The notes under the pieces were generated by a model that worked only from the letters and a program-made list of their open reading frames with translations, did not search any database and had not been told where the DNA came from. Position numbers and translations under genes: made by a program. Source: Bosea sp. (in: a-proteobacteria) (GTDB taxonomy: Bacteria; Pseudomonadota; Alphaproteobacteria; Rhizobiales; Beijerinckiaceae). From it: a stretch of 64,000 bases of DNA. The stretch spans positions 3,276,698 to 3,340,697 of the forward strand of contig JAAVVV010000001.1 in assembly GCA_023910605.1 (NCBI GenBank), read 5' to 3'. Numbering within the stretch: the stretch's first letter is position 1; every line of letters begins with the position of its first letter. Shown here piece by piece: positions 17,052-25,634 of this stretch.

Positions 17052-18512
17052 ATGAAGACAGCACATGGCCTGCAACCGGCTCTGGCCGCGAGCACGCATG
17101 CTTCGGCCTCGGTCTGGCGCATTGCCATCAGCGTGACGACCGCGCTCGTGGATCTGATTGCGGTCCTCGGAATCGTCGCGCTCGGCAGCATGGCCTACCA
17201 TCTGGCGGCCTACGGCCATCCCGGGGATTTCCTCGTCACCGCGGAGCTGGCGGTGTTCATCGGGGGGATATTCGTCTTCACCAACCTCCTCCAGCGCCGC
17301 TACCGGCTGACGCGCTATCTGGCGCTAAAGGGTCAGGTGACGGAGGCCTTCAGCGTCTGGAACGTCACCATCGTCGCGTTCATCGCAGTCGGCTTCCTCG
17401 CACGCGTGCTCGACAACTATTCCAGGGCGGTGGTCCTCATCACCTATGTCGCCGGCATTCCGCTCATCGCGCTGGCGCGGTGGTGGGTGGTCAAGCTCAT
17501 CTCCATCGCGAGCAAGACGGGCCGCATCGCCCACCAGCGCGTGCTTCTCATCGGCCATGCCGCGGAGATCACCTCCTTCATGAACCGCCACCAGCCCTGG
17601 AACGTCGGGTTCATGGTCCAGGATCTCGTGCTTCTGCGCGAGCCGCCGCCCGGAGCGGATGAGGCCGAGCGCGATGCCAGCCTTGCCTCCGATCTCTTGC
17701 TGGCTCTGAGCCTTGCGCGCCAGAACAAGCCTGACGGCGTCTTCATCGCCGTGCCCTGGTCGGACCGCGCAATCATCGAGCGCTGCGTCGATGCCTTCAT
17801 GACTGTCCCGGTTTCGATCAACCTTGCGCCCGAGCAGGTGCTCGACCGCTTCGAGAATCCGCGCATCATCCGCACCGGCTCAATCTCCAGCCTGGAGCTC
17901 GCGCCGCCAGCGCTGACCACGCCGCAGATCGTGACCAAGCGCGTGTTCGATTTCCTCGTCGCCGCCACGCTGCTGGTGCTGCTGGCGCCGCTGTTCGGGG
18001 CGATCGCGCTCCTTATCAAGATCGACAGCCCGGGTCCCGTGTTCTTCCTGCAGCGCCGTCATGGCTTCAACCAGCAACCCTTCAGGATCCTGAAGTTCCG
18101 CACCATGAGCTGCCTCGATGATGGCGATCAGGTGCGGCAGGCCCGGCGGGACGATCCGCGCATCACCCGCGTCGGCGCCTGGCTCAGGCGCTGCAATCTC
18201 GACGAGTTGCCCCAGCTCGTGAACGTGCTTTGTGGCCAGATGTCTCTGGTCGGCCCCCGCCCGCATGCGCTGGCGCATGACCGCGAGTTCGAGCACAGGA
18301 TCGCGCTCTATGCCCGCCGCCATAATGTGAAGCCCGGCATCACGGGCTGGGCTCAGGTGCACGGCCTGCGCGGCGAAACCGACACCGACGACAAGATGGC
18401 CCGCAGGGTGGCCCTCGATCTGTGGTACATCGACAACTGGACCGTCTGGCTCGACATCATCATCATGCTGCGCACCGTCTCCACCGGCAAAGCCTACCGC
18501 AACGCGCGGTGA
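17052..18512 (+). CDS. Exopolysaccharide polyprenyl glycosylphosphotransferase
   Basis: A 486-residue initiating transferase of the WcaJ/ExoY/PssY type. Residues 20-140 hold four membrane helices. Residues 140-290 are a CoA-binding-like soluble domain. Residues 300-486 are the bacterial sugar transferase domain: [21 protein letters not shown] (re-entrant helix), [24 protein letters not shown] and [18 protein letters not shown]. It moves a hexose-1-phosphate from UDP-sugar to undecaprenyl phosphate at the inner membrane, the first committed step of the polysaccharide. It is the right-hand end of the island and has its own promoter region. Confidence 0.93.
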   Translation: MKTAHGLQPALAASTHASASVWRIAISVTTALVDLIAVLGIVALGSMAYHLAAYGHPGDFLVTAELAVFIGGIFVFTNLLQRRYRLTRYLALKGQVTEAFSVWNVTIVAFIAVGFLARVLDNYSRAVVLITYVAGIPLIALARWWVVKLISIASKTGRIAHQRVLLIGHAAEITSFMNRHQPWNVGFMVQDLVLLREPPPGADEAERDASLASDLLLALSLARQNKPDGVFIAVPWSDRAIIERCVDAFMTVPVSINLAPEQVLDRFENPRIIRTGSISSLELAPPALTTPQIVTKRVFDFLVAATLLVLLAPLFGAIALLIKIDSPGPVFFLQRRHGFNQQPFRILKFRTMSCLDDGDQVRQARRDDPRITRVGAWLRRCNLDELPQLVNVLCGQMSLVGPRPHALAHDREFEHRIALYARRHNVKPGITGWAQVHGLRGETDTDDKMARRVALDLWYIDNWTVWLDIIIMLRTVSTGKAYRNAR

Positions 18513-18594
18513 GCAACCGGCAGCCATGGCGGCCCTTTGGCGCTGCCATGGGAGGGGGCTTGGGCCCGGCGCGAAATATGGCTAACCTTGCGCC

Positions 18595-19857
18595 ATGACC
18601 GATCTTGCATCCGCTGCCTTGCCTTCCGCCGCCGAACTCGGCGCCCGCGCCTTCGCCATGCTGGCAGCCCTCAACCGCTTCACGGACGAGCCGGGCAAGC
18701 TCACGCGGCTTTACCTTTCGCCCGCCCACCGGCAGGCCGCCGACCATGTGTTGGAACTCATGCAAGGGCTCGGCCTCGCAGCCGGGATGGACGCGGCCGG
18801 CTCCATCATGGGCCGCATGGAAGGCCGCACGCCCGGCCTTCCCGCGCTGATGATCGGCTCGCATATCGACACCGTGAAGGATGCCGGCGCTTATGACGGC
18901 AATCTCGGCGTGGTGGCGGCCCTGCTCGTTGCGGAGGCCCTGCGGCCCCACGCACGCAGCCTGCCCTTCGCGATCGAAGTCGCGGCCTTCGGCGATGAGG
19001 AGAATGTCCGTTTCCCGACCAACATATCGAGCTCGGCCGCCCTGTCTTCCGGCTATGAGCCGCATTGGCTCGATGGCTGCGACGCCGATGGCGTGGTCCT
19101 CCGCGATGCCCTCATCGCCTTTGGCGGCGATCCGGCTGGCGTCATGGCGCTGAAGCGCGACCCCGCCGCCATGGCCGGCTACATCGAACTGCACATCGAG
19201 CAGGGACCGGTGCTGGAGGCCCATGACGAGCCCGTCGGCATCGTCACCGCCATCAATGCGCAGATCAGGGCGCGCGTGCGCGTGACGGGCGAGGCGGGCC
19301 ATGCCGGCACGGTGCCGATGAGCCTGCGCAAGGATGCGCTGGCGGCCGCCGCCGAGATGGCGCTCGCGCTGGAGGCCATCGCCCGCTCCCGGCCCGATGC
19401 CGTCGGCACGGTCGGCGTTTTCAAGCCTGAGCCAGGCGCGACCAATGTCGTGCCCGGCGCGGTGTCCTTCACGCTCGATTTCCGCGCCCCGCTCGACGCC
19501 ACCGTGCGTGACATGGATGAAGCCGTGGAGCGCGAGTTCAGCGCCATCGCCGCGCGGCGCGGCGTCGGCCTGTCCATCGAGCGCTATGCCCAGCTTGACG
19601 CGACCCCGATGGCGCCCTCCCTGCAGGCCGCGCTGGAGCAGGGCATCGCCCGCACCGGCGCCAATCTAAAGGCCCGCCGCATGCCCTCAGGCGCTGGCCA
19701 TGACGCCATGACGATGGCGCGCGCTTTCCCCTCGGCCATGCTTTTCGTCCGCAACGAGAAGGGAATCAGCCATTCGCCGCTCGAGGCGATGACCGAGGAA
19801 GATGCCGGGATCGCCATCAAGGTCATGCTGGAGACAGTGGTGGCGCTGGCGCGCTGA
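18595..19857 (+). CDS. M20-family amidohydrolase (allantoate amidohydrolase/carbamoylase type)
   Basis: A 420-residue zinc peptidase-like enzyme. Metal-binding residues fit the family: His90 (GSHIDTV), Asp101 (YDGNLG), Glu135/Glu136 (GDEENVRF), a His near 200 (LHIEQGPVLE) and His in ISHSPLEAM near the end. A dimerisation lid domain (residues 213-330) starts after GIVTAINAQ. Relatives split allantoate, N-carbamoyl amino acids or beta-ureidopropionate. The substrate cannot be fixed here because no ureide or hydantoin genes are adjacent. Confidence 0.88.
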   Translation: MTDLASAALPSAAELGARAFAMLAALNRFTDEPGKLTRLYLSPAHRQAADHVLELMQGLGLAAGMDAAGSIMGRMEGRTPGLPALMIGSHIDTVKDAGAYDGNLGVVAALLVAEALRPHARSLPFAIEVAAFGDEENVRFPTNISSSAALSSGYEPHWLDGCDADGVVLRDALIAFGGDPAGVMALKRDPAAMAGYIELHIEQGPVLEAHDEPVGIVTAINAQIRARVRVTGEAGHAGTVPMSLRKDALAAAAEMALALEAIARSRPDAVGTVGVFKPEPGATNVVPGAVSFTLDFRAPLDATVRDMDEAVEREFSAIAARRGVGLSIERYAQLDATPMAPSLQAALEQGIARTGANLKARRMPSGAGHDAMTMARAFPSAMLFVRNEKGISHSPLEAMTEEDAGIAIKVMLETVVALAR

Positions 19858-19867
19858 GGCGCGCCCG

Positions 19868-20581
19868 TCAGGTGTCGCTGGCTGTGAAGCGCCTCTTGAG
19901 CGGGATGGCGGCGAGGGAGAGCGCGGCCAGGCCGAACAGGCCCGCCAGCACTTCGGTGGTCAGGATCGAGGAGAACTGCAGCGTCCCGCCCTGGTCCAGA
20001 ACGCTGCCGAGGCCGGCCCCCGCCGTGGTGAACACCGCCGTGGCCGGAATGATGCCGAAGAAGGTCGTGGCGACGAAGACGGCCAGCCTCACGCCCACGA
20101 AGGCAGGCACGAGGTTCACGAGGAAGAACGGGAACACCGGCGTGAGCCTCAGAACGAGCAGGTAGGACCATGCATTCGCCCGGATGTTGCGCCCCAGGCG
20201 CTGCGCCTTGTCGCCGAAGCGGTCGAGCACATCAGGGCCGAACAGCCGCCGTGCGAACAGGAAGACGAGGCTCGCGCCGATGGTTGCGCCTGTCACATTG
20301 AGCGCCGTCCCCAGGAATGGGCCGAACAGGAACCCTCCACTGAGCGTCAGCACCACGGCGCCCGGCAACGACAGGCCCACGGCGGCTGCATAGGCCAGCA
20401 CGAACAGCAAGGCCGCCAGCGCGCCATGGCGCGCCACAAGCTCCGTGAGCGCAGCGCGGTGGGTGCGCAGCGTCTCCACCGAGAGCAGATCGTGGAAGCC
20501 AGCCGCATTCAGGCCGGCAATCACTGCCAACAGCCCGCCAATGATCCAAAGCCGCTTGTCCTTCAGGATCCGCATCATCAT
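19868..20581 (-). CDS. TVP38/TMEM64 family membrane protein
   Basis: About 237 residues with five to six membrane helices. The central SNARE-associated (VTT/DedA-like) domain contains LSLPGAVVLTLSGGFLFGPF, and the C-terminal half has LRLTPVFPFFLVNLVPAF, a hallmark of the family. These proteins are thought to move lipids across or within the inner membrane. Three consecutive ATGs (20581, 20578, 20575) can start it. GGAG just upstream is best spaced for the second or third. It is divergent from the ECF sigma gene. Confidence 0.88.
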   Translation of the reverse strand: MMMRILKDKRLWIIGGLLAVIAGLNAAGFHDLLSVETLRTHRAALTELVARHGALAALLFVLAYAAAVGLSLPGAVVLTLSGGFLFGPFLGTALNVTGATIGASLVFLFARRLFGPDVLDRFGDKAQRLGRNIRANAWSYLLVLRLTPVFPFFLVNLVPAFVGVRLAVFVATTFFGIIPATAVFTTAGAGLGSVLDQGGTLQFSSILTTEVLAGLFGLAALSLAAIPLKRRFTASDT

Positions 20582-20748
20582 GGCTCCGCCGCCGCTCGCT
20601 GCACGATGAACGGCGGGCGATGTCCTCCATGCATGGTTCGGCCGCCGAGGCGCAAGTGGTGCATGGCTGGGCAACGCCGCCTGCGACCGCTGTGCGCAAT
20701 CGCATTTGCGGTCAGGATGACGCAGGCAAGAGGATGGGTGTAGGAGCC

Positions 20749-20778
20749 TTGTAACGATCGAACAGGCAAGGCCGAATA
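20749..20778 (+). promoter_or_regulatory. ECF-type promoter upstream of the sigma factor gene
   Basis: TTGTAACG (20749-20756) and CGAATA (20773-20778) are separated by exactly 16 bases. The -10 element lies 22 bases before the TTG start of the sigma gene. As I recall it, the Caulobacter SigF regulon uses a GTAAC-N16-CGAA pattern, which this fits. It implies autoregulation of the sigma/anti-sigma pair. Confidence 0.6.
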
Positions 20779-20800
20779 CAGGGGCAAGAGGGGCAAGGCG

Positions 20801-21376
20801 TTGGCTCACGACCGCGAAGCGCAGTGGAAGGAGCTGATGCTGGCCTCTCGCCGCGGCGACGAGGCGGCCTATCGCAAGCTGCTCGGCTCCATCACGGATT
20901 ATCTGCGCGGATGGGCCCAGGCAGCGCTCAGGCGCGCAGGCCGGTCGCCGGCCGAAGCGGAGGACATCGTGCAGGAGACGCTCATCGCCATTCACACGCG
21001 GCGGCATAGCTGGGATGCTGACCAGCCCTTCGGGCCCTGGCTGCATGGCGTGGCGCGCCACAAGCTCGTCGACGCGCTGCGCCGTCGCACAGGCCATGAT
21101 CACCTCGCCATCGATGACTTTGCCGATGTGATGGCCGCCCCGCCCACCAACGCGCATGGCGGCTCCGGGCTTGCTGGCTCCGACATCCTGCGCATGATCG
21201 CGACCTTGCCTGCCCGGCAGGCCTGCATCGTCAGCGCGATCTTCGTCGAGGGCCAGTGCACCGCGGATGTGGCCGGAATGCTGGGCATGAGCCAGGGCGC
21301 CGTCCGCGTCGCGCTGCACCGGGCCCTCAGGACTTTGGCTGGCGCCTTCGGCAAGGGCGCAGACCATGCGCACTGA
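20801..21376 (+). CDS. ECF RNA polymerase sigma factor (SigF-like)
   Basis: A 191-residue extracytoplasmic-function sigma factor. Region 2 (residues 15-90) shows GDEAAYRKLL, AEDIVQETLIAIH and DQPFGPWLHGVARHKLVDALRR. Region 4 (130-180) shows LPARQACIVSAIFVEG and the helix-turn-helix MSQGAVRVALHRALRTL. The start is TTG, supported by AGAGGGG seven bases upstream. Its last codons overlap the anti-sigma start by 11 bases, so the two are co-translated. By analogy with Caulobacter SigF-NrsF it may answer heavy-metal or redox stress. Confidence 0.92.
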   Translation: MAHDREAQWKELMLASRRGDEAAYRKLLGSITDYLRGWAQAALRRAGRSPAEAEDIVQETLIAIHTRRHSWDADQPFGPWLHGVARHKLVDALRRRTGHDHLAIDDFADVMAAPPTNAHGGSGLAGSDILRMIATLPARQACIVSAIFVEGQCTADVAGMLGMSQGAVRVALHRALRTLAGAFGKGADHAH

Positions 21377-21995
21377 GGATCTCATCGCGGCGCTCGCGCG
21401 CGACCCTGTTCCGGCCCTGCCGTCGGTTGGCCGGCTGCTGCTGCGCGCGCTGTCCGTGGCGGCGCCTGCCGCCCTCGTCCTGCAGCTTCTGGTGCTGGGC
21501 ATGCGCGATGACATGGCGCAGGCCATGCCGGGCTGGCTCGGACTCAAGCTCGCGCTCCTCGCGGTGCTCGGCGCATGCGGCTGGATGCTGACGCGCGCCA
21601 GCGCCCAGCCGGGGCGCGACCTGCCGCTCGGCTGGCTCATCGCCTTCGCCGCCATGCTGCTTGGCGCCATGCTCGCAGACCTGGCGATCGAGGGGCGCGC
21701 GGGTTGGGCCGAGCGCCTGGCCGGCGACAACGCCTTGCTCTGCCTTGTCTCCGTGCCATTCCTGTCGGCCCCGCCGCTGGCAGCCATGCTTCACGCCGTC
21801 CGCCAGAGCGCGCCCTTGCGTCCGGCGCTCGCGGGCGGGGCGGCGGGCTTGCTCGCGGGCGCGGTCGGCGCCTTCGCCTATGGGCTGCACTGCACCGATG
21901 ATTCGCCGATGTTCCTGGCGCTGTGGTATCTGGCAGGCATCTCGCTGGTGGCGCTCGCGGGCGCTGGCCTGGGCCGCCGCGTGCTGCGCTGGTGA
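21366..21995 (+). CDS. NrsF-like anti-sigma factor (DUF1109)
   Basis: A 209-residue integral membrane protein with about six helices, matching DUF1109 (NrsF). It opens RTEDLIAALARDPVP and has the conserved LHCTDDSPMFLALWYL near the end. Cys126 and Cys176 are 50 residues apart, the spacing I recall for the two essential cysteines of Caulobacter NrsF; a third, Cys71, is not part of that pair. The protein would hold the sigma factor at the membrane and release it when the cysteines react or bind metal. The start overlaps the sigma gene by 11 bases. Confidence 0.88.
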   Translation: MRTEDLIAALARDPVPALPSVGRLLLRALSVAAPAALVLQLLVLGMRDDMAQAMPGWLGLKLALLAVLGACGWMLTRASAQPGRDLPLGWLIAFAAMLLGAMLADLAIEGRAGWAERLAGDNALLCLVSVPFLSAPPLAAMLHAVRQSAPLRPALAGGAAGLLAGAVGAFAYGLHCTDDSPMFLALWYLAGISLVALAGAGLGRRVLRW

Positions 21996-22001
21996 GCCGC
22001 C

Positions 22002-22212
22002 TCAGCCTGCCATACGGGTGATGGTCGCCGCGATAGCGCCTGAACACCCCGGCCTCATCCAGGACTGGCTGGCCGTTGATCTATGGCCAGATGGACGTGC
22101 CATCGAGCCGGGTCGCCTTGCAAACGAAATTGCCGATCGGAAGATCGCCGCCCGGCATCCAGCTTGTGCTTGCGCCAGAACGGGTTCTTCTCGACATCGC
22201 CGCCAATCACCC
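22002..22212 (-). pseudogene. Frameshifted PAS-domain fragment
   Basis: On the minus strand one frame reads DVEKNPFWRKHKLDAGRR then a PxRWHVHL-like stretch (22198 to about 22085). A second frame continues INGQPVLDEAGVFRRYRG (22080 to about 22027), and a third ends ATITRMAG and a stop at 22002. Joined, these give the second half of a PAS/PAC domain (ISG-P-V-F-D-x-G-x-F-x-GYRG), as found in sensor kinases and cyclic-di-GMP enzymes. At least two frameshifts and the loss of both ends mean it is a relic. No start codon or partner domain is present. Confidence 0.6.
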
Positions 22213-22220
22213 CCGGCCGG

Positions 22221-23822
22221 CTAGAGCACCGCTTCGATGAGGAAAGGGCCAGGCTCCTTCAGCGCGGCCCTGAAGGCGGCGATGAAGGCCTCTGTCGTGT
22301 CAGCCCGCGCCGCCGGAACGCCCATGCCCTTCGCCAGGCTCACCCAGTCGAGCGCGGGGTCGTCGAGCGAGAGCATGTCGAGCGCTTTGCGTCCGGGATT
22401 GGTGGCGCCCACGGCCATGAGCTCACCCGTGAGGATCGCATAACGCCGGTTCGACCAGATCACGGTGGTCACTTTCGCTCCGGCGCGCGCCTGGCTCCAC
22501 AAGGCCTGCAGCGTGTACATCGCGCTGCCATCGGCCTGCAGGTTCACCACCCGCCGGTCAGGCGCCGCAACCGCGGCGCCCAGCGCTAGTGGCGGGCCGA
22601 TGCCGATGGCCCCGCCCGTGATCATCAAGAGGTCATGGGGCGCCGCATGGGCCGTGAGCGCGCCGGCCATGCGCCCCGATGTGATGGACTCATCGACGAT
22701 GACCGCGTTCTCGGGCAGGAGTGCGGCGACAGCCGCGAGCGCGGCCTCCGCCGTGAGCGGCCTGGACGATGGCAGGGCCGGCGGCTCAAGGCGCGCCAGC
22801 GGCGCCTGCGCGGCGCGCGCGCCCACGGCTTCAGCCAATTCCGCCAGAATGCTGAGGCAATCATGCCGCCCATCGCACAGGGCGATGATCTGTGCGCCGT
22901 CCGGCGCCAGTCGGCTCGGCTTGCCGGGATAACCGAAGAAGGCGACCGGATCTGGCGCGCCGATCAGGATGATGCAGCGAAAGCCGCCCAGCGCCGCCAG
23001 CGACTGGTCGATCGGATAGGGCAGCCGCGGCAGCAGCGGCCTGCCCGCGCCGCGCTCCACCCGCGCAAGCGAGGTGCGCCCCATGATCGGCGCCCCCGTG
23101 CGCACCGAGATGGCGGACGCCAGGGTCAGGGCCTCGGCGCGCACGGCATCCGCACCCAGAAAGATCAGGGTGCGGTCCCCATCCCTGAGCGCCTCGATGG
23201 CGCAGGCCATCATGGCCGGCTCAGCGGGCAGGCGAGCCGGCGGTGGCGGCGGAACCATGGGTGCGGAGCCGGGACCCCAGGCGGTGTCGGCAGGCAGGAT
23301 CAGCGTCGCCACCTGCCCCGGCCCCGCTGCGCAGGCTGTCCGGGCCGCGGTGATGGCCGCAGCGCCATCGGCCGCGATGCCAAGGCTGTTGCGGCCGGTC
23401 AGCACCCAGTGCGACATGGGGCGCGCCACGCCTTCGGTGTCAGAGGTCAAAGGCGCGTCATGGGCCAGGTGCTGCGTGGTGTGCTCGCCCACGATGTTGA
23501 CGATCGGCGTGCCGGCCTTGCGGGCATTGTGCAGGTTGGCGAGACCATTGGCGAGGCCGGGGCCCAGATGCAGCAGGGTCAGGCCCGGCCGTTCCGTCAT
23601 GCGCGCCCAGCCATCGGCCGCGCCCGTGGCCACGCCCTCGAACAGGCATAGCACGCACGCCATGCCCTCGACCCTGTCGAGCGCGGCGACGAAATGCATC
23701 TCGGACGTGCCGGGATTCGAGAAGCAGACATCCGCCCCGCCGGCCACCAGCGTCCTTACCAGGCTTTCCGCCCCGTTGATGGCCGTGGCCTCGCCAGCGC
23801 CGTCGATGTTCGAGCCGCTCAT
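22221..23822 (-). CDS. Acetolactate-synthase-like thiamine-diphosphate enzyme
   Basis: A 533-residue three-domain ThDP enzyme. The PYR domain (residues 15-185) has FSNPGTSEMHFV, catalytic Glu in LFEGVATGAADG, and HLGPGLANGLANLHNA. The central domain spans 200-330. The PP domain (365-530) has ITGGAIGIGPPLALGAA and the diphosphate motif QADGSAMYTLQALWSQ. It resembles the uncharacterised group annotated as acetolactate synthase large subunit, but no small subunit is near and it is shorter than IlvB. The start overlaps the stop of the upstream amidohydrolase gene by four bases (ATGA). The reaction is unknown; decarboxylation of a 2-oxo acid is the likely type. Confidence 0.85.
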   Translation of the reverse strand: MSGSNIDGAGEATAINGAESLVRTLVAGGADVCFSNPGTSEMHFVAALDRVEGMACVLCLFEGVATGAADGWARMTERPGLTLLHLGPGLANGLANLHNARKAGTPIVNIVGEHTTQHLAHDAPLTSDTEGVARPMSHWVLTGRNSLGIAADGAAAITAARTACAAGPGQVATLILPADTAWGPGSAPMVPPPPPARLPAEPAMMACAIEALRDGDRTLIFLGADAVRAEALTLASAISVRTGAPIMGRTSLARVERGAGRPLLPRLPYPIDQSLAALGGFRCIILIGAPDPVAFFGYPGKPSRLAPDGAQIIALCDGRHDCLSILAELAEAVGARAAQAPLARLEPPALPSSRPLTAEAALAAVAALLPENAVIVDESITSGRMAGALTAHAAPHDLLMITGGAIGIGPPLALGAAVAAPDRRVVNLQADGSAMYTLQALWSQARAGAKVTTVIWSNRRYAILTGELMAVGATNPGRKALDMLSLDDPALDWVSLAKGMGVPAARADTTEAFIAAFRAALKEPGPFLIEAVL

Positions 23823-25447
23823 GCCCAGGCCCCGAGCCGGTCATGCACGGGCACGCCACCCAGCAAGGTCAGGTCGCAGGCGGTGTCGTCGCGCACCTCC
23901 TCGGGGCTGGCCGTGAGCAGGTCGCGCGAGAACACGGCGACATCGGCCGCCATGCCGGGCAGCAATCGGCCCCGGTGCGCCTCCGCCTTGTTCACATAGG
24001 CGCCGAACTCGGTGAATGACTGGAGCGCCTGCGTCATGCTCACCGTCTCGCCAGCGCCCATCACCGTGCCGCGCGAGGTCATGCGCGTGAGCATGGTGTA
24101 GAAATTGGGGAAGGGGTTCGCATCGCAGACCGGCGCGTCGGAGGATGCGGCCGGGCTGAAGCCGCGCTCTATCCAGCTGCGCAACGGATAGCTGGCATGG
24201 GCCCGCTCATCCCCCACGACCGAGGCATAGAGATCGCCGAAATCATGGATGAACACCGGCTGCGGCACCGGCTCGATGCCGGCCGCCCGCATCCGCCGCA
24301 TCTGGTCGTCGCTGTTGAAGCCGCAATGCTCGATGCGATGCCGACGGTCCGGATCGGGGCGCCTGGCCAGCGCCTTCTCCATGGCGCGCAAGGTCTGCTC
24401 GATGGCCGCGTCGCCTATGGCGTGCACGGCGAGCTGATAGCCGCGCGCATGGTACTCGACCGTCAGCTCCTCCATTTCCGCGTCGCTGAGCAGCATCAGC
24501 CCCTGCGTGGGCGGCTCGCCCAGATAAGGCATGCTCATCGCCGCGGTGCGCCCGCCGCAGGAGCCGTCGGTGAATATCTTCACCGGACCGACCTTCAGCA
24601 TGTCGTCGCCCAGCCCCGTGACGAGGCCTTCGGCATGGCAGCGCTCGACGATGCCGCCCGGCCCGCCGAGCAGGCACTGGTTGGTGCGGATCGGCATGCG
24701 CCCCTGCATGACGGCTGCGCGGTAGGCAAGGATTTCGGCATAGCCCGCGCGCATGCCAACGGCTGCGTCCATGCAACTCGTGATGCCGAAGCTGTTGCAG
24801 TAGCGGGCGGCCCGTTCGATGCCGGCCACCATCGCCTCCTGGCCCGGCGCGGGCATCACCGCCTTGATCGGATCACGCCCCGTCTCGGCCAGAAGGCCGG
24901 TGAGCCTGCCATTCGCCTGCCCGATCGCGCCGCCCTGCGGCACGGGGGTGTCCACCGTCACGCCGGCCAGTTCCAGCGCGCGTGAATTGACGATCGATAT
25001 GTGACCGCAGGCGCGCACCAGATAGACCGGATTGTCAGGCGCCGCCGCATCCAGCTCCGAGCGATCGGGATGGCGCCCGACATCAAGCTCGAACTGGTCA
25101 TAGCCGCGCGCCAGCACCCATTCGCCCGGCTTGAGGCTGCGCGCCTTGTCCGCGATCAGGCCGAGCAGCCGCTCCAGCGTGGGCGCGAAGCGCGGCCGGA
25201 CATCGACATCCGCCATCATCAGCCCGAGCGGCAGCAGATGCAGGTGCGCCTCATAGAGCCCCGGCGACGCCAGCCGGCCGGCGAGGTCGATCATACGTGT
25301 GCCGGGCCCCCGCAGGGCGTCGATGGCCGATGAGCTGCCTGTCGCCAGCACCTGCCCATTCCATAAGGCCAGGGCTTCGGCGAGGCCCTCGCGCGCACCG
25401 ATGAAGACCTTTCCTCCGGTAAGGATCGTGTCGGCTTTGGGCAGCAT
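23819..25447 (-). CDS. YtcJ-like amidohydrolase
   Basis: A 542-residue amidohydrolase-superfamily protein. It starts LPKADTILTGGKVFIG. Metal ligands follow family order: GLYEAHLHLLPLG (first His-x-His), a Glu or Lys region around FTDGSCGGRTAAMS, QLAVHAIGDAAIEQTL, HRIEHCGFNSDD and SSDAPVCDANPF. Relatives remove N-acyl or similar groups from small molecules. I chose the ATG at 25447, preceded by a GGGGA box; the frame stays open a further 63 codons upstream without conserved sequence. It is coupled to the ThDP enzyme downstream, so the two probably act on one substrate. Confidence 0.85.
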   Translation of the reverse strand: MLPKADTILTGGKVFIGAREGLAEALALWNGQVLATGSSSAIDALRGPGTRMIDLAGRLASPGLYEAHLHLLPLGLMMADVDVRPRFAPTLERLLGLIADKARSLKPGEWVLARGYDQFELDVGRHPDRSELDAAAPDNPVYLVRACGHISIVNSRALELAGVTVDTPVPQGGAIGQANGRLTGLLAETGRDPIKAVMPAPGQEAMVAGIERAARYCNSFGITSCMDAAVGMRAGYAEILAYRAAVMQGRMPIRTNQCLLGGPGGIVERCHAEGLVTGLGDDMLKVGPVKIFTDGSCGGRTAAMSMPYLGEPPTQGLMLLSDAEMEELTVEYHARGYQLAVHAIGDAAIEQTLRAMEKALARRPDPDRRHRIEHCGFNSDDQMRRMRAAGIEPVPQPVFIHDFGDLYASVVGDERAHASYPLRSWIERGFSPAASSDAPVCDANPFPNFYTMLTRMTSRGTVMGAGETVSMTQALQSFTEFGAYVNKAEAHRGRLLPGMAADVAVFSRDLLTASPEEVRDDTACDLTLLGGVPVHDRLGAWA

Positions 25448-25634
25448 GTGTTCAGTCCCCGCAGTTGCGGCTGTGAAGGCCGCCGCCTGCGCTGCATCTG
25501 ACACCGGCCCGTCTGGCTGCACAAGCTGCGCTCCGCGCATGAGGCCAACCCGCGCACAGCGCAGATAGCCAGCCGCGCCTGGCTCTGGAGCCGGCCGATT
25601 GCATCGTCCGCCCTCCCCGTGCGATGGCAGTACC

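Noticed and set aside
22020..22224. Short plus-strand frame after the anti-sigma gene
   Set aside because: The minus strand of the same stretch carries a PAS-domain pattern across frames; the plus frame has no similarity and no ribosome-binding site.
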